Source: Mermis nigrescens (taxonomy: Eukaryota > Nematoda > Enoplea > Mermithida > Mermithidae). Taken from it: a DNA stretch of 64,000 bases. How positions within the stretch are numbered: position 1 is the first letter of the stretch; each line of letters begins with the position of its first letter. Shown in pieces: positions 43,422 to 54,564 of the stretch. Made by a program: the position numbers and the translations under genes. The DNA is taken from NCBI GenBank assembly GCA_036768485.1, contig JAVLUZ010000142.1:9545607-9609606 (forward strand), in the 5' to 3' direction. The notes beneath the pieces were generated by a model. It saw only the letters and a list, made by a program, of their open reading frames with translations, was not told the DNA's origin and did no database searches.

Positions 43422-44917
43422 CAGTAGCGTAGCCAGGATTCAGGTTCGGGGGGGCATAGACAAAAATTTTTTAAGACTACTTTTGCATTGAATGCCAGTA
43501 ACGTTATGTATAGTAAAACTGAATTTTTCGACCTTTAGTAGTGTAGCCTAGCAAATTTATGGGCTTCTGACTATCAAAAATACAAAAAGTGTAAAGCGGC
43601 TCGAAGCGCCGAAAATTTTTGGAATTTCTACCGTTTTCATGTAGAATTTACGGCCTTTCTATTGACAAACAGTTAAAAATTCATAAATGGCGCAAAGTGC
43701 CACGAAATTTAGTCATTTTTTACCGCCCTTAACATTTTGTAGCTTTGTGGATACTAATAGTCTGACGGAGCAGAAAATTATCAAATTTGTACAAAACAGT
43801 TTTGACAGGCAAGCTTCTAACAAGAAAACTGCGAATTACTAACTTTGTCTGAAGATATTTGGAGTGATTCAGGCTTTTAAACGCAATGCTGGAGCTTTAC
43901 AAAAAGGAAGAAAAATAACTGGCGGCGCTATGCGCCGGAAAATTTTGACGTTTTTGCACTTTAAACTCAATTTATACCGCTCAAATCATACAAAACAGAA
44001 AAATTAAAGTTGGCGCGAAACGCCGGATATTTTTAGAAATTCCTAACCCTTTTACCTGGCTTGTTCTCCTTAAAATCTCGTTGCACATGCACAACGAGAT
44101 TTTATGGCTGCGGGAGGTCTAGGGCGGCGCGCTCAAGCGTTTCCAGCGGGGTACGGGGCAGAGTCCCGGAAAATTTAGTGAAAAAAGCATTTTAATGGTA
44201 AATAGTAACGTTAAAATTTTCGCAAAATCGGCCAAATCTCGGTTCTGAAGCAAGCCCAAAAACACTAAAAATTGATGAACCCCTACATTGCACAAAACTA
44301 TTGAGCTGAAATGCGTTTTTCGACCTCTGCTAATTACATAGCGCAGCAGCGGGTCGCTGCCAATGAGATATAGAAAGATGTATCGATGAAAATTTTGTTA
44401 TTACCGTTTTCAAGCCCATTTGTGGCCTTCTTATTAACAAAATGCAGTTCAGAGAACAAGAAATGCGCAAAAACACAAGGAAATTTGGCCATTCCTTTTA
44501 TTTGAAATAGGATTATGTGTCCTTGGAAAGAAAGACAAACGAAACAAAGAATAGACAAAGTGGTACACAAAAGACAAACAAAGCAGAGAATAGACAAACT
44601 AATACTCAATCATTTTCGCACATTTACTATTATTCTCAACGAGCATGCGCAGTTTCATTCAACGAACAAATAGTGCATTAAATTACTAAAGTGATGTGAA
44701 GTGCTGGATTATTTTAGCTGATTCAAGCTTTGAAATTCATTAGATCTATATAGCAATAAATAATAATTACTCGGCGCGAAGCGCCGGAAAATTTTGACGT
44801 TTTTGCCTTTTTGAACTGTTTTCTTGACATACATTATTGCAACAGAAAAATCAACAATATTTCTGAAAAATTACGGGGGGGGCATGTACCCTCAATGCCC
44901 CCCTGGCTACGCCTATG
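43422..44917. mobile_element. hAT-type element with CAGTAGCGTAGCCAGG ends
   Basis: 1,496 bp, left CAGTAGCGTAGCCAGGATTC, right GGGGGCATG...CCCCCCTGGCTACGCCTATG; flanking octamers CGCTAGAT and TGCTAGGT agree at six positions. The interior carries several GGCGC...GCGCC hairpins, and its right half (44150-44880) is an inverted relative of 58954-59585 plus 55560-55635. Confidence 0.65.
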
Positions 44918-45154
44918 TGCTAGGTTACTAGTGGAACCGATATCTCCGGGTAAAACAATGAATCCGGCGCAAGGCGCCCAAAAATTCGGCTCATAATTGT
45001 ACTGGCGTTGTTTTAAATTCACTATTATAATTTCCTCGGCTATTTATGTGCCTGTCGACAGGGAAGGAAATCTTAAGGAAGATAGTAAACGCTTTAAATG
45101 AGCTCTTAATTTTGATTTACATGATTTTTCATTTCACAAGATCATGTACGGTAC

Positions 45155-45345
45155 CAGGGGCAGATCTGGGGGGCGGCGGCCCCCCCCCCCCCATTGGCCC
45201 AAAATAGTGCGCAAAATTAAGGATTTTTGAGCGATTTTTAGCGATTTTCTGGTTAAAACGGCTAATTTTTCAGCCCAAGTCAAGGTTCCGTCCCCCCCAT
45301 CCTTAGGGGTACCGTCCCCTTAGGAAAATCCTGGATCCGCCACTG
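45155..45345 (-). mobile_element. hAT-type MITE, family CAGGGGCGGATTTAG (copy 2)
   Basis: CAGGGGCAGATCTGGGGGGC ... CCTGGATCCGCCACTG; exact 8-bp TSD TACGGTAC at 45147-45154 and 45346-45353. Confidence 0.9.
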
Positions 45346-45482
45346 TACGGTACGGTACATATGCTCGGGGTTCACGAACTTAAAAAATAAGACAAGTTGA
45401 ATTATAGTGAAATTAATTTTCTATGAATTTGTCATGTAAATCTTACAGAATCGGAAAATCTTTGTTCTTCTTTCCATGCAGC

Positions 45483-45625
45483 TTATTTGTCTTTATTTAA
45501 TAATTTGGCAGAGGATGCTTCAAAAATTGCTTCTTTTCGTTTCTCAATCGCTTTCATAAATGCTATTTTATCACGTGTTTTGTTGTTAAGAGATTTTGGG
45601 CGTGACATTCTTAGCGCAATGTTCA
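45483..45625 (-). pseudogene. Fragment resembling a Myb/SANT-like (trihelix) DNA-binding N-terminus
   Basis: Minus-strand frame reading NKTRDKIAFMKAIEKRKEAI and ending ...LLNKDK at the stop 45485-45483. The spacing of basic and aromatic residues before an IF-x-x-x-S-A-K-L segment is like the Myb/SANT-like modules found in many insect hypothetical proteins and Harbinger accessory proteins. No upstream ATG in a good context and nothing downstream, so only a relic. Confidence 0.35.
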
Positions 45626-45984
45626 TAAGCACATTGACATTTCGCCAAAAACAGTGTTTTACAAGAGATGCGCATTTGATATTGTCCGTTTCCTCTATTT
45701 TACCTACCTCACACGCAATGCATTATGAATAGATTTGATGTAAATTAGACTTGGAAATCCCAAGTATACGAAAAGAGCAAAAAAACACTTAAAACTTAAA
45801 TAAATTGACTTGCCGGACACGGACGCGTTTCTGATGATTCTCTCTCATCCTTGATGATAAAAATTACAAATTCAAACATTCGCACAGTTTTTTTGAAAGA
45901 AGTGACAAACAAATGTTCTTGGTGGATTTGAGGGGGTTGACCTCTCGCAGAATAGCAACTGACTCCGGGACGAATGGCCGTGAC

Positions 45985-46224
45985 CACACATGGACGTGGG
46001 GTTTGGGGGGTATGCACCCCCAGAAGATGAAATACCCCCAGAAATCAAAATACCCCCCATAATTCAAATTTTGAAATTTTTTTGCTTTTCCAGCGATTTT
46101 TGATGCCATTGGATAGTGCTCGATGAGAAACGTCGAAAAATGGTGTTATTTTCGCCATACGACCACTTTTAAGACCATTTTAAAATTCTTTCACCCCCCA
46201 GGATTTCGGTGCTGCCCACCTACG
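45985..46224 (+). mobile_element. hAT-type MITE, family CANACNTGGGC (copy 6), left of an inverted pair
   Basis: CACACATGGACGTGGGG ... GCTGCCCACCTACG, 240 bp. TSD GCCGTGAC (45977-45984) and GCCGTGAT (46225-46232). Confidence 0.8.
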
Positions 46225-46232
46225 GCCGTGAT

Positions 46233-46455
46233 CATACGTGGGCAGCACCAAAATTCTGGGAATGCAAGGTTTTTCAAGGGTAAAAAAATGGCCTTTAAAA
46301 CGGTTGTATGGCGAAAAAACACCATTTTTCAACGTTTCTCATTAAGCACTATCCACTGGCATCAAAAAATTGCGGGAAAGACGAAAAAATTTCAAAAATT
46401 GAATTAGGGGGTATTTTGGTTTTTCGGGGGCTGCATACCCCCACGCCCAGGTGTG
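46233..46455 (-). mobile_element. hAT-type MITE, family CANACNTGGGC (copy 7), right of an inverted pair
   Basis: CATACGTGGGCAGCACC ... CACGCCCAGGTGTG, 223 bp. It shares the octamer GCCGTGAT (46225-46232) with its neighbour and has GCTGTGAA on the far side, so both insertions used the same target site. Confidence 0.8.
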
Positions 46456-46769
46456 GCTGTGAATCCTCAGAATTGTTGATTTTGATTTCTTAACGTTTTT
46501 GGCCAATTTCTGGCCAAAAAGTGTCGAATTTTCGGCGCTTAATCACGTTACAGATTCAATTTTTGACTTTATTTGGTTCATTTTACTCGAATTTCCTTCA
46601 AATTTTTTTAGAAAATTTTTTCTGTTTCTGTGTTTTAGAAAGAACAAGCATCGTCTGAAACTTATAAAAACAGTTTTTGACCTACATCCATTGTTTTTTA
46701 GCCTAAACAAGGTCTTTATTAGAATATTTCGAGCTTGACCCCTCAGAATTTTTCTGCTGTACGTGTAAG

Positions 46770-46965
46770 CAGGGGCGGATTTAGGGGGCGGCCGCCCCCC
46801 CCCCCATTGGCCCAAAATAGTGCGGAAAATTAAGCATTTTTGAGCGATTTTTAGCGATTTTCGGGTCAAAACGGCTAATTTTTCCGCCCAAGTCAGGGTT
46901 CCGCCCTCCCTCCCTTAGGGGTACCGCCTTCCCCCCCCCTTAGGAAAATCCTAGATCCGCCACTG
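46770..46965 (-). mobile_element. hAT-type MITE, family CAGGGGCGGATTTAG (copy 3)
   Basis: CAGGGGCGGATTTAGGGGG ... AAAATCCTAGATCCGCCACTG, 196 bp; TSD CGTGTAAG / CATGTAAG, one mismatch. Confidence 0.85.
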
Positions 46966-47279
46966 CATGTAAGGTGACAATTCTTATATTGAAAACTTTT
47001 TTGGGATGATTAACTCATTTAGCGGGAAGAGAAGACCCTAAACTCTTTACGGTCACATGGGAATACGTTCCTGATAATGATTATTATTTGTAAGCACATC
47101 TGGACAATGGGTTCAACCTGGTTCAACCCAGTATCACCTGAAGGCCACTCGGTATCATCTGGGAAGATCGCGAGTATCACCTGAGTTTTTTTGTTAAAGA
47201 ACAAAGATAAACTCAGTAAAAATCAATGTACAAGTACAAAAACATGTAAATAGATCATTTAGACCTTAGTTCAATCAGT

Positions 47280-48385
47280 CATCGCACCAGTCAATCAGCC
47301 AACCAAATAACAGTCCAACCAACCAACCAACCGACTAATTGGCCAACCAACCCACCAACTGACCAACCAAACAACTAACCAACCAACCAACCAAATAACC
47401 AGCCAACCAACTAATCAACCAACCAAGAGGCCAACCAACTAAGTGCCCAACCAACTAACCAACTAACCAACCGGCCAACCAAGTAGCCAACTAACCAATC
47501 AATCAGCCAACCAAGGAACTAGCCAACCAACCAACCAACCAACCAACCAACTGGCCAACCAAGCAAGCAACCAACCAACTAACTAACTGGCCATCCAATC
47601 AAGCCAGCAAAAAACCGGCCAACCAAGCATTTAACTAGCCAATCAACCAATTAGCCAACCAACCAATTAGCCAACCAACCAATTAGCCAACCAACCAGCA
47701 ACAAACCAACCAAACAACCAACCAACAAATTAACTAACCGGCCAACCAACCATTTAAGTAGCCAACCAACCAATCAACCAACAACCAACTAGATACCCAA
47801 TCAATTAACCAACTAACCGACACACCACCAACCAATCAACCAACTAACAAGCCAACCAACCAACTTACTGGCCAACCAACCAACTGGCCAACAGAGCAAC
47901 TTACTAGTCAATCAAGCAACCAGCCAAACGACCAACTAAGAGGCCAACCAACCAACCAGCCAAACAACCAATTAACTAGCCAACCAACCGACCAACCGAC
48001 TAGCCAACTAACCAATCAAACAGTCAACCAACCGGCCAGCCAACTAGCCAACCAAATAATCAACCAACCAATAACTGGCCAACCAGCTAACCAAACAACC
48101 AACCAATCTAATGGCCTACCAAAGAACAAAACAATAGGCCAATCAACCAACCAACTAGCCAATTAAACAACTAACCGGCTAACCAACCACTCAACCAAAC
48201 TGCTCAAACAACTAACGGGCCAACTAACCAATAACCAACCAATCAACCAGCCAACAAACCAACCAGTCAATCAATCAATCAGCCAACCATTAAACCAATC
48301 TATCAGTCAACCAACCAAGCAACCGATCAATCATTTAAACAACCAACCAGCCAACTGACGAACCAACCACTCAACCATTCATTCT
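47280..48385 (+). repeat. 1.1-kb degenerate (CCAA)n microsatellite
   Basis: Almost continuous CCAACCAA with frequent insertions of CTA, GGC, TCA and similar, so a very long and aged tetranucleotide tract. The other strand is (TTGG)n. No ORF. Confidence 0.95.
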
Positions 48386-48439
48386 TAAAATTTTTTCTGA
48401 CTTTTCAGCTAAAAAGCTACTCTTGTTTTTGACGTTTCA

Positions 48440-48800
48440 CAGCGTAAAAATACTAAAATTTACGGCGCTTGGCGCCATTTATTTAAGAAACTCACCTTTT
48501 GCCTATTCCAGTTTTCGATAGATGAAATTTTTTGGCAAATAAAATTTTCTGCATTTTTATCATATAAAAAGGTGCAAAATCGAGCGCAAAAGTATATAAA
48601 TGTCGAAATTTTTCGGCGCTTCGCGCCAGATAGCTATTTCAGCATACTTTTATTCAGTTTTCATTTCATGTATAACTTTTAAAAATTTTCGACGCTACGC
48701 ATCAAACGCTACAAATACGGGAAACCGAACAGTAATTCTAGCTTCTAAACGCCCTTCCACTAGAAATTCACGAATTTTCCGGCACTTCACGCTGGATTTT
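48440..48800 (+). repeat. Degenerate array with GGCGC...GCGCC hairpins
   Basis: Three units with TTTACGGCGCTTGGCGCC, TTTCGGCGCTTCGCGCC and CCGGCACTTCACGC, spaced about 150 bp, each preceded by GGTGCAAAATCGAGC-like text. Related to 50590-51780. Confidence 0.55.
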
Positions 48801-49034
48801 CGCTGAAGTCAGCGAAATTGAATGATTTTTTTGCGCACAAAATTGTCAAAAACTTTAAAAATTTTAGAAGAAATGTTGTGCCAAAATCGATTTCAATTGA
48901 AAGTAGACAACGTAAAACGCTGAAAAAACGCCAGTCCGCACGTGAAGGTCTTATATTATTTGTGAATAAAAAAGTCTGCAAAATCTACTTGAAAATGGTA
49001 AAAATATCAAAATATTTCATTAACTATTCTGTAT

Positions 49035-49118
49035 TTTTTATCCTTGGAAACCTATAAATTGTAAGACTTTGGAGACCGTCTTTGCATTTTAACAAAGGGA
49101 CCTTGTATAAAAACACTG
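49035..49118 (+). mobile_element. 3' fragment of family GTACAAAG
   Basis: AGACTTTGGAGACCGTCTTTG ... GGGACCTTGTATAAAAACACTGG; truncated, no left end. Confidence 0.5.
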
Positions 49119-49716
49119 GACAAAGGCATGTCAATCGGTGCAGGTGTCAAGGCATAAGATCCTCTGCTACTGAGGCTGGTAGGCTGGCATTTAAGACTGA
49201 AGTCAAACATTGATTTAAGATAATTTCTACATTTCTTATCTTTAGAAATGTGTCAAATTGAGCTTCATAAAAACGCCCACTTTGCCCCAGATGTAATTGC
49301 TGCATCTATATGTATATATATTTGTGAAAGTTTGTTTGTATGTTTGTCCGGGGTCGGCTCCAGCCCCATAGCAGATGGGGGTTGAAATTTTGGCCCGAGG
49401 TCGGCCTACCTATGTAGTGTGTAGTAGTGATTTTAAAATTTTGACAAACGCACCCATTGGCCCTGGGCCGGGAAGGAGCGGGGTTTGGCCCCTGTGCTAT
49501 AAGCCTCCACGATTTCGGGAGATGGCCGATTTTTTTGCTATTTTTTTAAAACTTCGTTTATACTGTTTGTATAGGGATACCTCGGCCAAGGGGAGCATGC
49601 CTGGCGACACTATGTACATTGTTATATGTAATAGCATTGGTCGGCACTGTGAAACATCAAAATACGGGTTTAACCAAATAATGGTATAACAGGCAATTTT
49701 ATAAGATAGGCATGGT

Positions 49717-50060
49717 ATGAGATACTATGTGCAACAAGATAGGCAATGCTATAAGATAGGACGTGATATAAGATACCCTGCGCTACAGGATAGGCAGTAC
49801 TATAAGATAGGACGTGATATAAGATACCCCGTGCTACAAGATAGGCAATGCTATAAGATAGGAAGTGATATAAGATACCCTGAGCTGCGAGATAGGCAAT
49901 GTTATAAGATAGTATGGTATATAAGATACCCTGTGCTACGAGAAAGGCAATGCTATAAGACAGGTGTGATATAGATACCCTGTCTGTGCCATAACATGCA
50001 GTGATATAAGATAGGAGATACCATCAGCTATAACATATGAGTGATATGAGATAGCACGTG
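49717..50060 (+). repeat. Minisatellite, 51-bp unit, about six copies
   Basis: Unit GATAGGCAATGCTATAAGAT followed by AGGACGTGATATAAGATACC and CTGTGCTACAA. Because 51 is divisible by three, the array stays open and would read as 17-residue repeats with DIRYP; I take that as a by-product. Confidence 0.85.
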
Positions 50061-50064
50061 ATAT

Positions 50065-50520
50065 ATGACACCCTTTGCTACAATAAAGAAAAAATTTTTA
50101 AAACATCAAAAATATGGTTTGACCAAAAAAAATTTTCCAAAACATCCTAAAAATCAAAAATATGGTTTGACGAAAAAATTTTCCAAAACATCCCAAAATA
50201 TCAAAAATATGGGTTTGATTAAAAAAATTTTCCAAAACATCCTAAAACATCAAAAATATGGTTTGACGGAAAAAATTTTCCAAAACATCAAAAATATGGG
50301 TTTTATTAAAAAATTTCCAGAACATCCCAGAACATCAAAAATATGATTATGGCTAAACAATTTCCAAAACCATTCTGTAACGTCAAAAATATGGAATTGA
50401 TCAGAAAAATGGTTGACAAAAGACATTTTTAAAGAATCCAAAAATAAAATATGGTTTATACCAACAATTTTTTCAGAAATATCCCAAAAACATCAAAAGT
50501 CTTGAAAAATAAAAAATACA
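50065..50520 (+). repeat. Minisatellite, about 55-60-bp unit, seven to eight copies
   Basis: Unit AAAACATCAAAAATATGGTT then TGACCAAAAAAAATTTTCC, becoming degenerate after 50340. Confidence 0.8.
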
Positions 50521-50589
50521 AGAGACATATCAATTCCATATAGCTATCAGGCCTAAGTTCAGCACGGGCAACGCCGGGCAGCTCAGCTT

Positions 50590-51780
50590 GTAGCTTATAT
50601 TTGTAAACCTGCAAAAGTGAGCATAAAAGAATAAATATATCGAAAATTTCCAGCGCTTCGCGCCGAATATAATTTCTATTGCATATACTCAGAAAGCTGC
50701 AAAATTGAGCTCACTGTATTGCTGTTTAGAAAGTTACAAAATTTAGGTAAAAGGATAGAACTCTAGGAAATTTTTGGCGCTTCGCGCCGAGGCATTATTA
50801 CTGGATTGTTTATATCCAGAAACCTGCAACTTTGAATTTAAAAAGATAAAAAGGTAGAAATGTTCTGGCGCTTCGCGCTAGATATAATTCAAGCACTGTC
50901 TTCTATCAAGAAAGCTTCAAAATTCAGCTTGAGGATATCAGAACGTCAAAAATTTTTCGCCAGTTTTATAATACGCCGTTTTTGCATTGTTTGTCTTCAA
51001 AGGCTGCAAAATTGAGTTTAAAAGAGTAAAAATGCTAAAAAAATGTCTCGAATCACAAATTTTTTTGAATATTTCCATTCGCCATTATATAGAGCTTGTC
51101 GACAGACGTTTAGTCGAATACATTTTTGTACTAGGTTAAAGTTTTACAGCTGGCGCATTATTTTAGAGGACAAGAATCTAAATATCAGAATTTTGTTCTT
51201 CTCTTATTAACCCTACATGCCTCAAAATTAAGTCGAAGGTGATGGAAATGCAATAATTTTCCATTAATAATGCCGACGTTACTACTTTATTCATAAGTCT
51301 GTTTCGATAAATTCCTAAAATTGAGCTGAAACGGGAAATTATCAACATTTCTGCTAGATTTAATATTCTTATTTCCCATTTCGCATGAAAGAAGCAGTTA
51401 CAAACCTAAGCAAAGTTTAAGGATGAGTAAGGCTGCACATTTTGTGGCGAGAACGGTAATAAGTTTCGGTACTGCTTGTATACTCGCATCTTTGAAAAGC
51501 GATCATATTGAGCTTAAGAGGATAGAAGGTCAAGATTATTTGGCGCTTCGTGCCGTATGTAATCTTTAATAATGTTTTAAAGAATAAGAAGGCCAAAATT
51601 TTCACGCACTAGTTGGCGGATATAATAAATTATTTCATTGTTTATTTCTAAAAAAACTGCTCAATTGGATTTATGTAAAGTATAGGGTAGAAATTTTCTA
51701 TAATAAGGTCACTTTTTTGCGTTGTCTTGTCCTTTAAAAATCTCTGAAATTGAGCTGAGGATGATAAAAGGGCCGAAAAA
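50590..51780 (+). repeat. Degenerate satellite-like array with GGCGC-TTC-GCGCC hairpins
   Basis: About eight units of 120-160 bp, each with a text like GAAAGCTGCAAAATTGAGCT, a run of AAAATTTTT and, in half of them, the hairpin (50654, 50780, 50869, 51541). Old and strongly diverged. Confidence 0.6.
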
Positions 51781-52399
51781 ATTTCCAGAGGTGAACACTC
51801 TAAACTAGTTGTAAACAATTAGTGCATTGACTGATGATGCTAAATGCGAGTAAATTAAGACGGATAAAACAAATGCAAATGATGCATGCAGACATGCAGG
51901 ACGTTTCGGAAAAGTTATGAGGTAAGATATTCCAAAACAACCCTTTTTCGAACCAGCAACCAAACACAATTTTTGGCCGCCGGTATCACCTGGAAGACTG
52001 GCCTTTGTCCAGGTATGTTTGTAAGTATCAATAATATTATGCTTTCATGCCAATTTTCTTTTTCATTATTTGATGCCAACGTCACATTCTTTGACCTAAA
52101 GATCGTTAGCCTCAAACACCGTTCATCCAGACTATCTTTGTATTTCTTCGTAGGTAACACAAAATTTTATTTATTACCCTTCCGTTTTTGCCCAAAGTAT
52201 CAAAAAACTTACTTAAAGTCCCAAAAAATTGGGAGGGAGGTATTATTTTTTCAATCAATAGGGGATGGGCGACAGCCGAGCATCATTTGGAATTATTTAA
52301 CCTTAACTTAATTTTAAGTAACGCTGTCGTTTCTGTATGGTTATGCATGCATGTAATATTTTGCATCCTCCTTCATCATGAATACAAAATCTAACACCG
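51781..52399. other. Mostly unassigned DNA
   Basis: Minus-strand text at about 52230-52330 has W/P/IE spacing that could be the last catalytic box of the mariner gene described at 53836, but it is too degraded to be sure. Open frames at 51886-52311 (+) and 51915-52160 (-) show no family. Confidence 0.25.
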
Positions 52400-52620
52400 T
52401 TTTTAGCTCTGGGGTTAAGGGTGCGCCCTTGCAGATGGCCGAATACCCCCCGAAAAATCGAAATACCCCCAGAATTCGATTTTTCAAAGTTTTTTGTTTT
52501 ATTCCGCAATCTTTTTTGATGCTAATGGAGAGAGATGATGAGAGACGTCGGAAAATGGTTTTTGACCTACAAAATACCCTACACCCACACACGCAGAATT
52601 TTATGCTTCCCATGCATACC
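52400..52620 (+). mobile_element. Diverged hAT-type MITE of the CANACNTGGGC group
   Basis: ATACCCCCCGAAAAATCG ... TTTTTTGATGCTAATGGAGA ... GAATTTTATGCTTCCCATGCAT. Central block and right end are recognisable, left end uncertain. Confidence 0.45.
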
Positions 52621-52639
52621 AGCAAAAATGGATATTTTC

Positions 52640-53835
52640 TAGGGATGCAGCGGGTACCCGCAACCGCACCCGCTATTTTCGCTTCTTTTTGGAACCCACA
52701 CCAGCACCCGCTATTCCAAAATTTTGCTACTCGCACCCGCTAAAACATTTGATAAAACAGCGGGTGGCGGATAATAATAATTAGAATTTACAAAAAGACA
52801 AAACAATTCTGAGGCAGTGGCACGTTAATGAAAAGACTAAAATGTATAGCAGTGATTTCTAACGTACTAGTACAAATGAGAAAAGCGAACATCTACTTGT
52901 AATGAGTCATATTTTGAGGCACCCACTGGACTGCAGATACATATGTGTTTAAGCTCTCTTATGGTTAATTCCAATTATGCGAATTATGCTATTTAAAAAG
53001 AAGGGTCTGCGTGCTAGTCTTTACGTGCATCAGTTTAACCTCTCTAGCATGCGTAGAGATATTACACTGCTTTTTTAAGAGGAAACGAGATATTTTGGCG
53101 CCGCCATTTTGGCGCCACACTCTTCGTGATATTAATTATTAACATTTGATTTATGATTAATGTATAATACAGATTCTGAAAGCCCATTCAATTCTCTATG
53201 TTGTGGTACAAATTACTTATAGAATATCATTGAATTTAGTGAGATAATTAATTGCATCTAAAAATACACTGGATTTTCTACAGTTTTTAAGTCGTACACA
53301 AATGAATACTCATCAAATCGAAAAGTACAATGTGCTATTTTGTAGCTTGCAGAACCTGCTTTCTGAATATATAATTTACTTTGAAATTGCTTCAAAACTA
53401 ATCTAATTGGAATAATTTATAAGTTGATGGCGCCAAAACGTCGTAGACCCTTTTAAGAAGAGAATCACAACAACAAGTGGCTAAACATTTTATTCTGCAA
53501 AGTGGAAATATATTACTCATTTTGGTCAATGATTCAATCATTGACAATTTACTTATCTTTATTCTGCAAATTTAATCCATTGAGAGTGCAGTCTGAAAAT
53601 AAAAAAGACCAGCTTGAAGATTAATATGAATTTTACACACAGTAAATAACTGCATTAAGCGGACGAAAAAATGGAGCATTTTTAGCCCTATTTATTTTAT
53701 GCTATATCTCACTGCTAAACCCGTCACTAATACTCACTATTTTTAAGGTGCGACAACCACACCCACACCCGCTGAAGCAAAATTTTGGCACCCGCACCCG
53801 CTATTTTGAAAAAATGTGCACCTGCTGCATCCCTA
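52640..53835. mobile_element. hAT-type element with ACCCGC arrays at both ends
   Basis: 1,196 bp, tips TAGGGATGCAGCGGGTACCC and inverse ...CACCTGCTGCATCCCTA; TSD ATATTTTC (52632-52639) and ATATTTAC (53836-53843), one mismatch. GCACCCGCTATT units at 52660-52745 and 53755-53820. It carries GGCGCCGCCATTTTGGCGCC at 53098-53117. No ORF. Confidence 0.75.
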
Positions 53836-54112
53836 ATATTTACATCGCTTCAAAGTTTTTTAAATCCAACCATTATCCTGCATTAATTTGCAATTGCCGT
53901 TATATCTACGCTTAATGATCGGGAGCAGGCATCTCAGAAGAATTGTTTTGGTATAAAAGTCCGCATCCATGATATTTTCAAATATACATATATGTGTTTT
54001 TCCACAATGCAAGATTATGGCCTAATCATCAAGCTAATCAAATGCTTATGGTGCCCCTTCAACTTAGTAGGGTGGCCAAGGCGTCAAAAGCACTTCTTTG
54101 CGTGCATCCCGC

Positions 54113-54564
54113 TAGTGATTGACCGGAGATCCAGCTCTGGTCTCCAGCAAATCCAGCCATTTTTTCCACTCCGGTGCTCCGGCTGGAGGACAATGAAAAA
54201 ATTGGCCGGAGGCCGGAGAATTCTTTTTGTTTCTTGTGTAGTGACCAAACTTACTGATTGCTCACATAATGGTTATAAAATTTAGTCAGAGCACAATGAA
54301 AAAAAGAAAATGTAAATAGCACCAAAGAAAGTGGCTATCACCACCACAAAGGTAAAATAGTCAATTTTATATAACTCACTAGCTGGTATGCAGTTGAGAT
54401 GCATGTGCACTCCGGTCTAGGTCTTGGTTACATATATGTATGCACACGTGTAAAATAATATTTCTCCGGCCTCCGGCTCTGGCTCCGGCTGGAGCAACAT
54501 GGTTTAATCTGGCTCCGGCCGGATCTATGGCTCTAGCCATTTTGGCCGCTCCGGTCGATCACTA
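54113..54564. mobile_element. hAT-type element with CCGGAG/CTCCGGC arrays at both ends
   Basis: 452 bp, tips TAGTGATTGACCGGAG and inverse CTCCGGTCGATCACTA; flanks CATCCCGC and TGTCCCGC, six of eight. Arrays GCTCCGGCTGGAG and GGCCGGAGGCCGGAG at 54120-54220 and 54465-54555. It lies between the first and second catalytic blocks of the mariner gene. Confidence 0.7.

Larger units (their letters stand above)
49300..50590 (+). mobile_element. Possible element of the ...GGGCAACGCCGGGCAGCTCAGCT-ended type with internal minisatellites
   Basis: The left part has TATATATATTTGTGAAAGTT and GTTTGTATGTTTGTCCGGGG; the right part has CACGGGCAACGCCGGGCAGC near 50560. Similar terminal texts, GCCGGG hairpin then CAGCT, are common in invertebrate Helitron-like and other non-autonomous elements. 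Two minisatellites fill the middle. The ends and class are not proven. Confidence 0.35.

Noticed and set aside
49717..49974. 85-codon ORF with 17-residue repeats (DIRYP)
   Set aside because: The unit is 51 bp, divisible by three, so a stop-free unit stays open by itself. No start context or family; read as a minisatellite.
50590..51780. CRISPR-like array (regular hairpin repeats)
   Set aside because: Unit length, spacing and sequence vary widely, the hairpin is missing in half the units, and the genome is eukaryotic.
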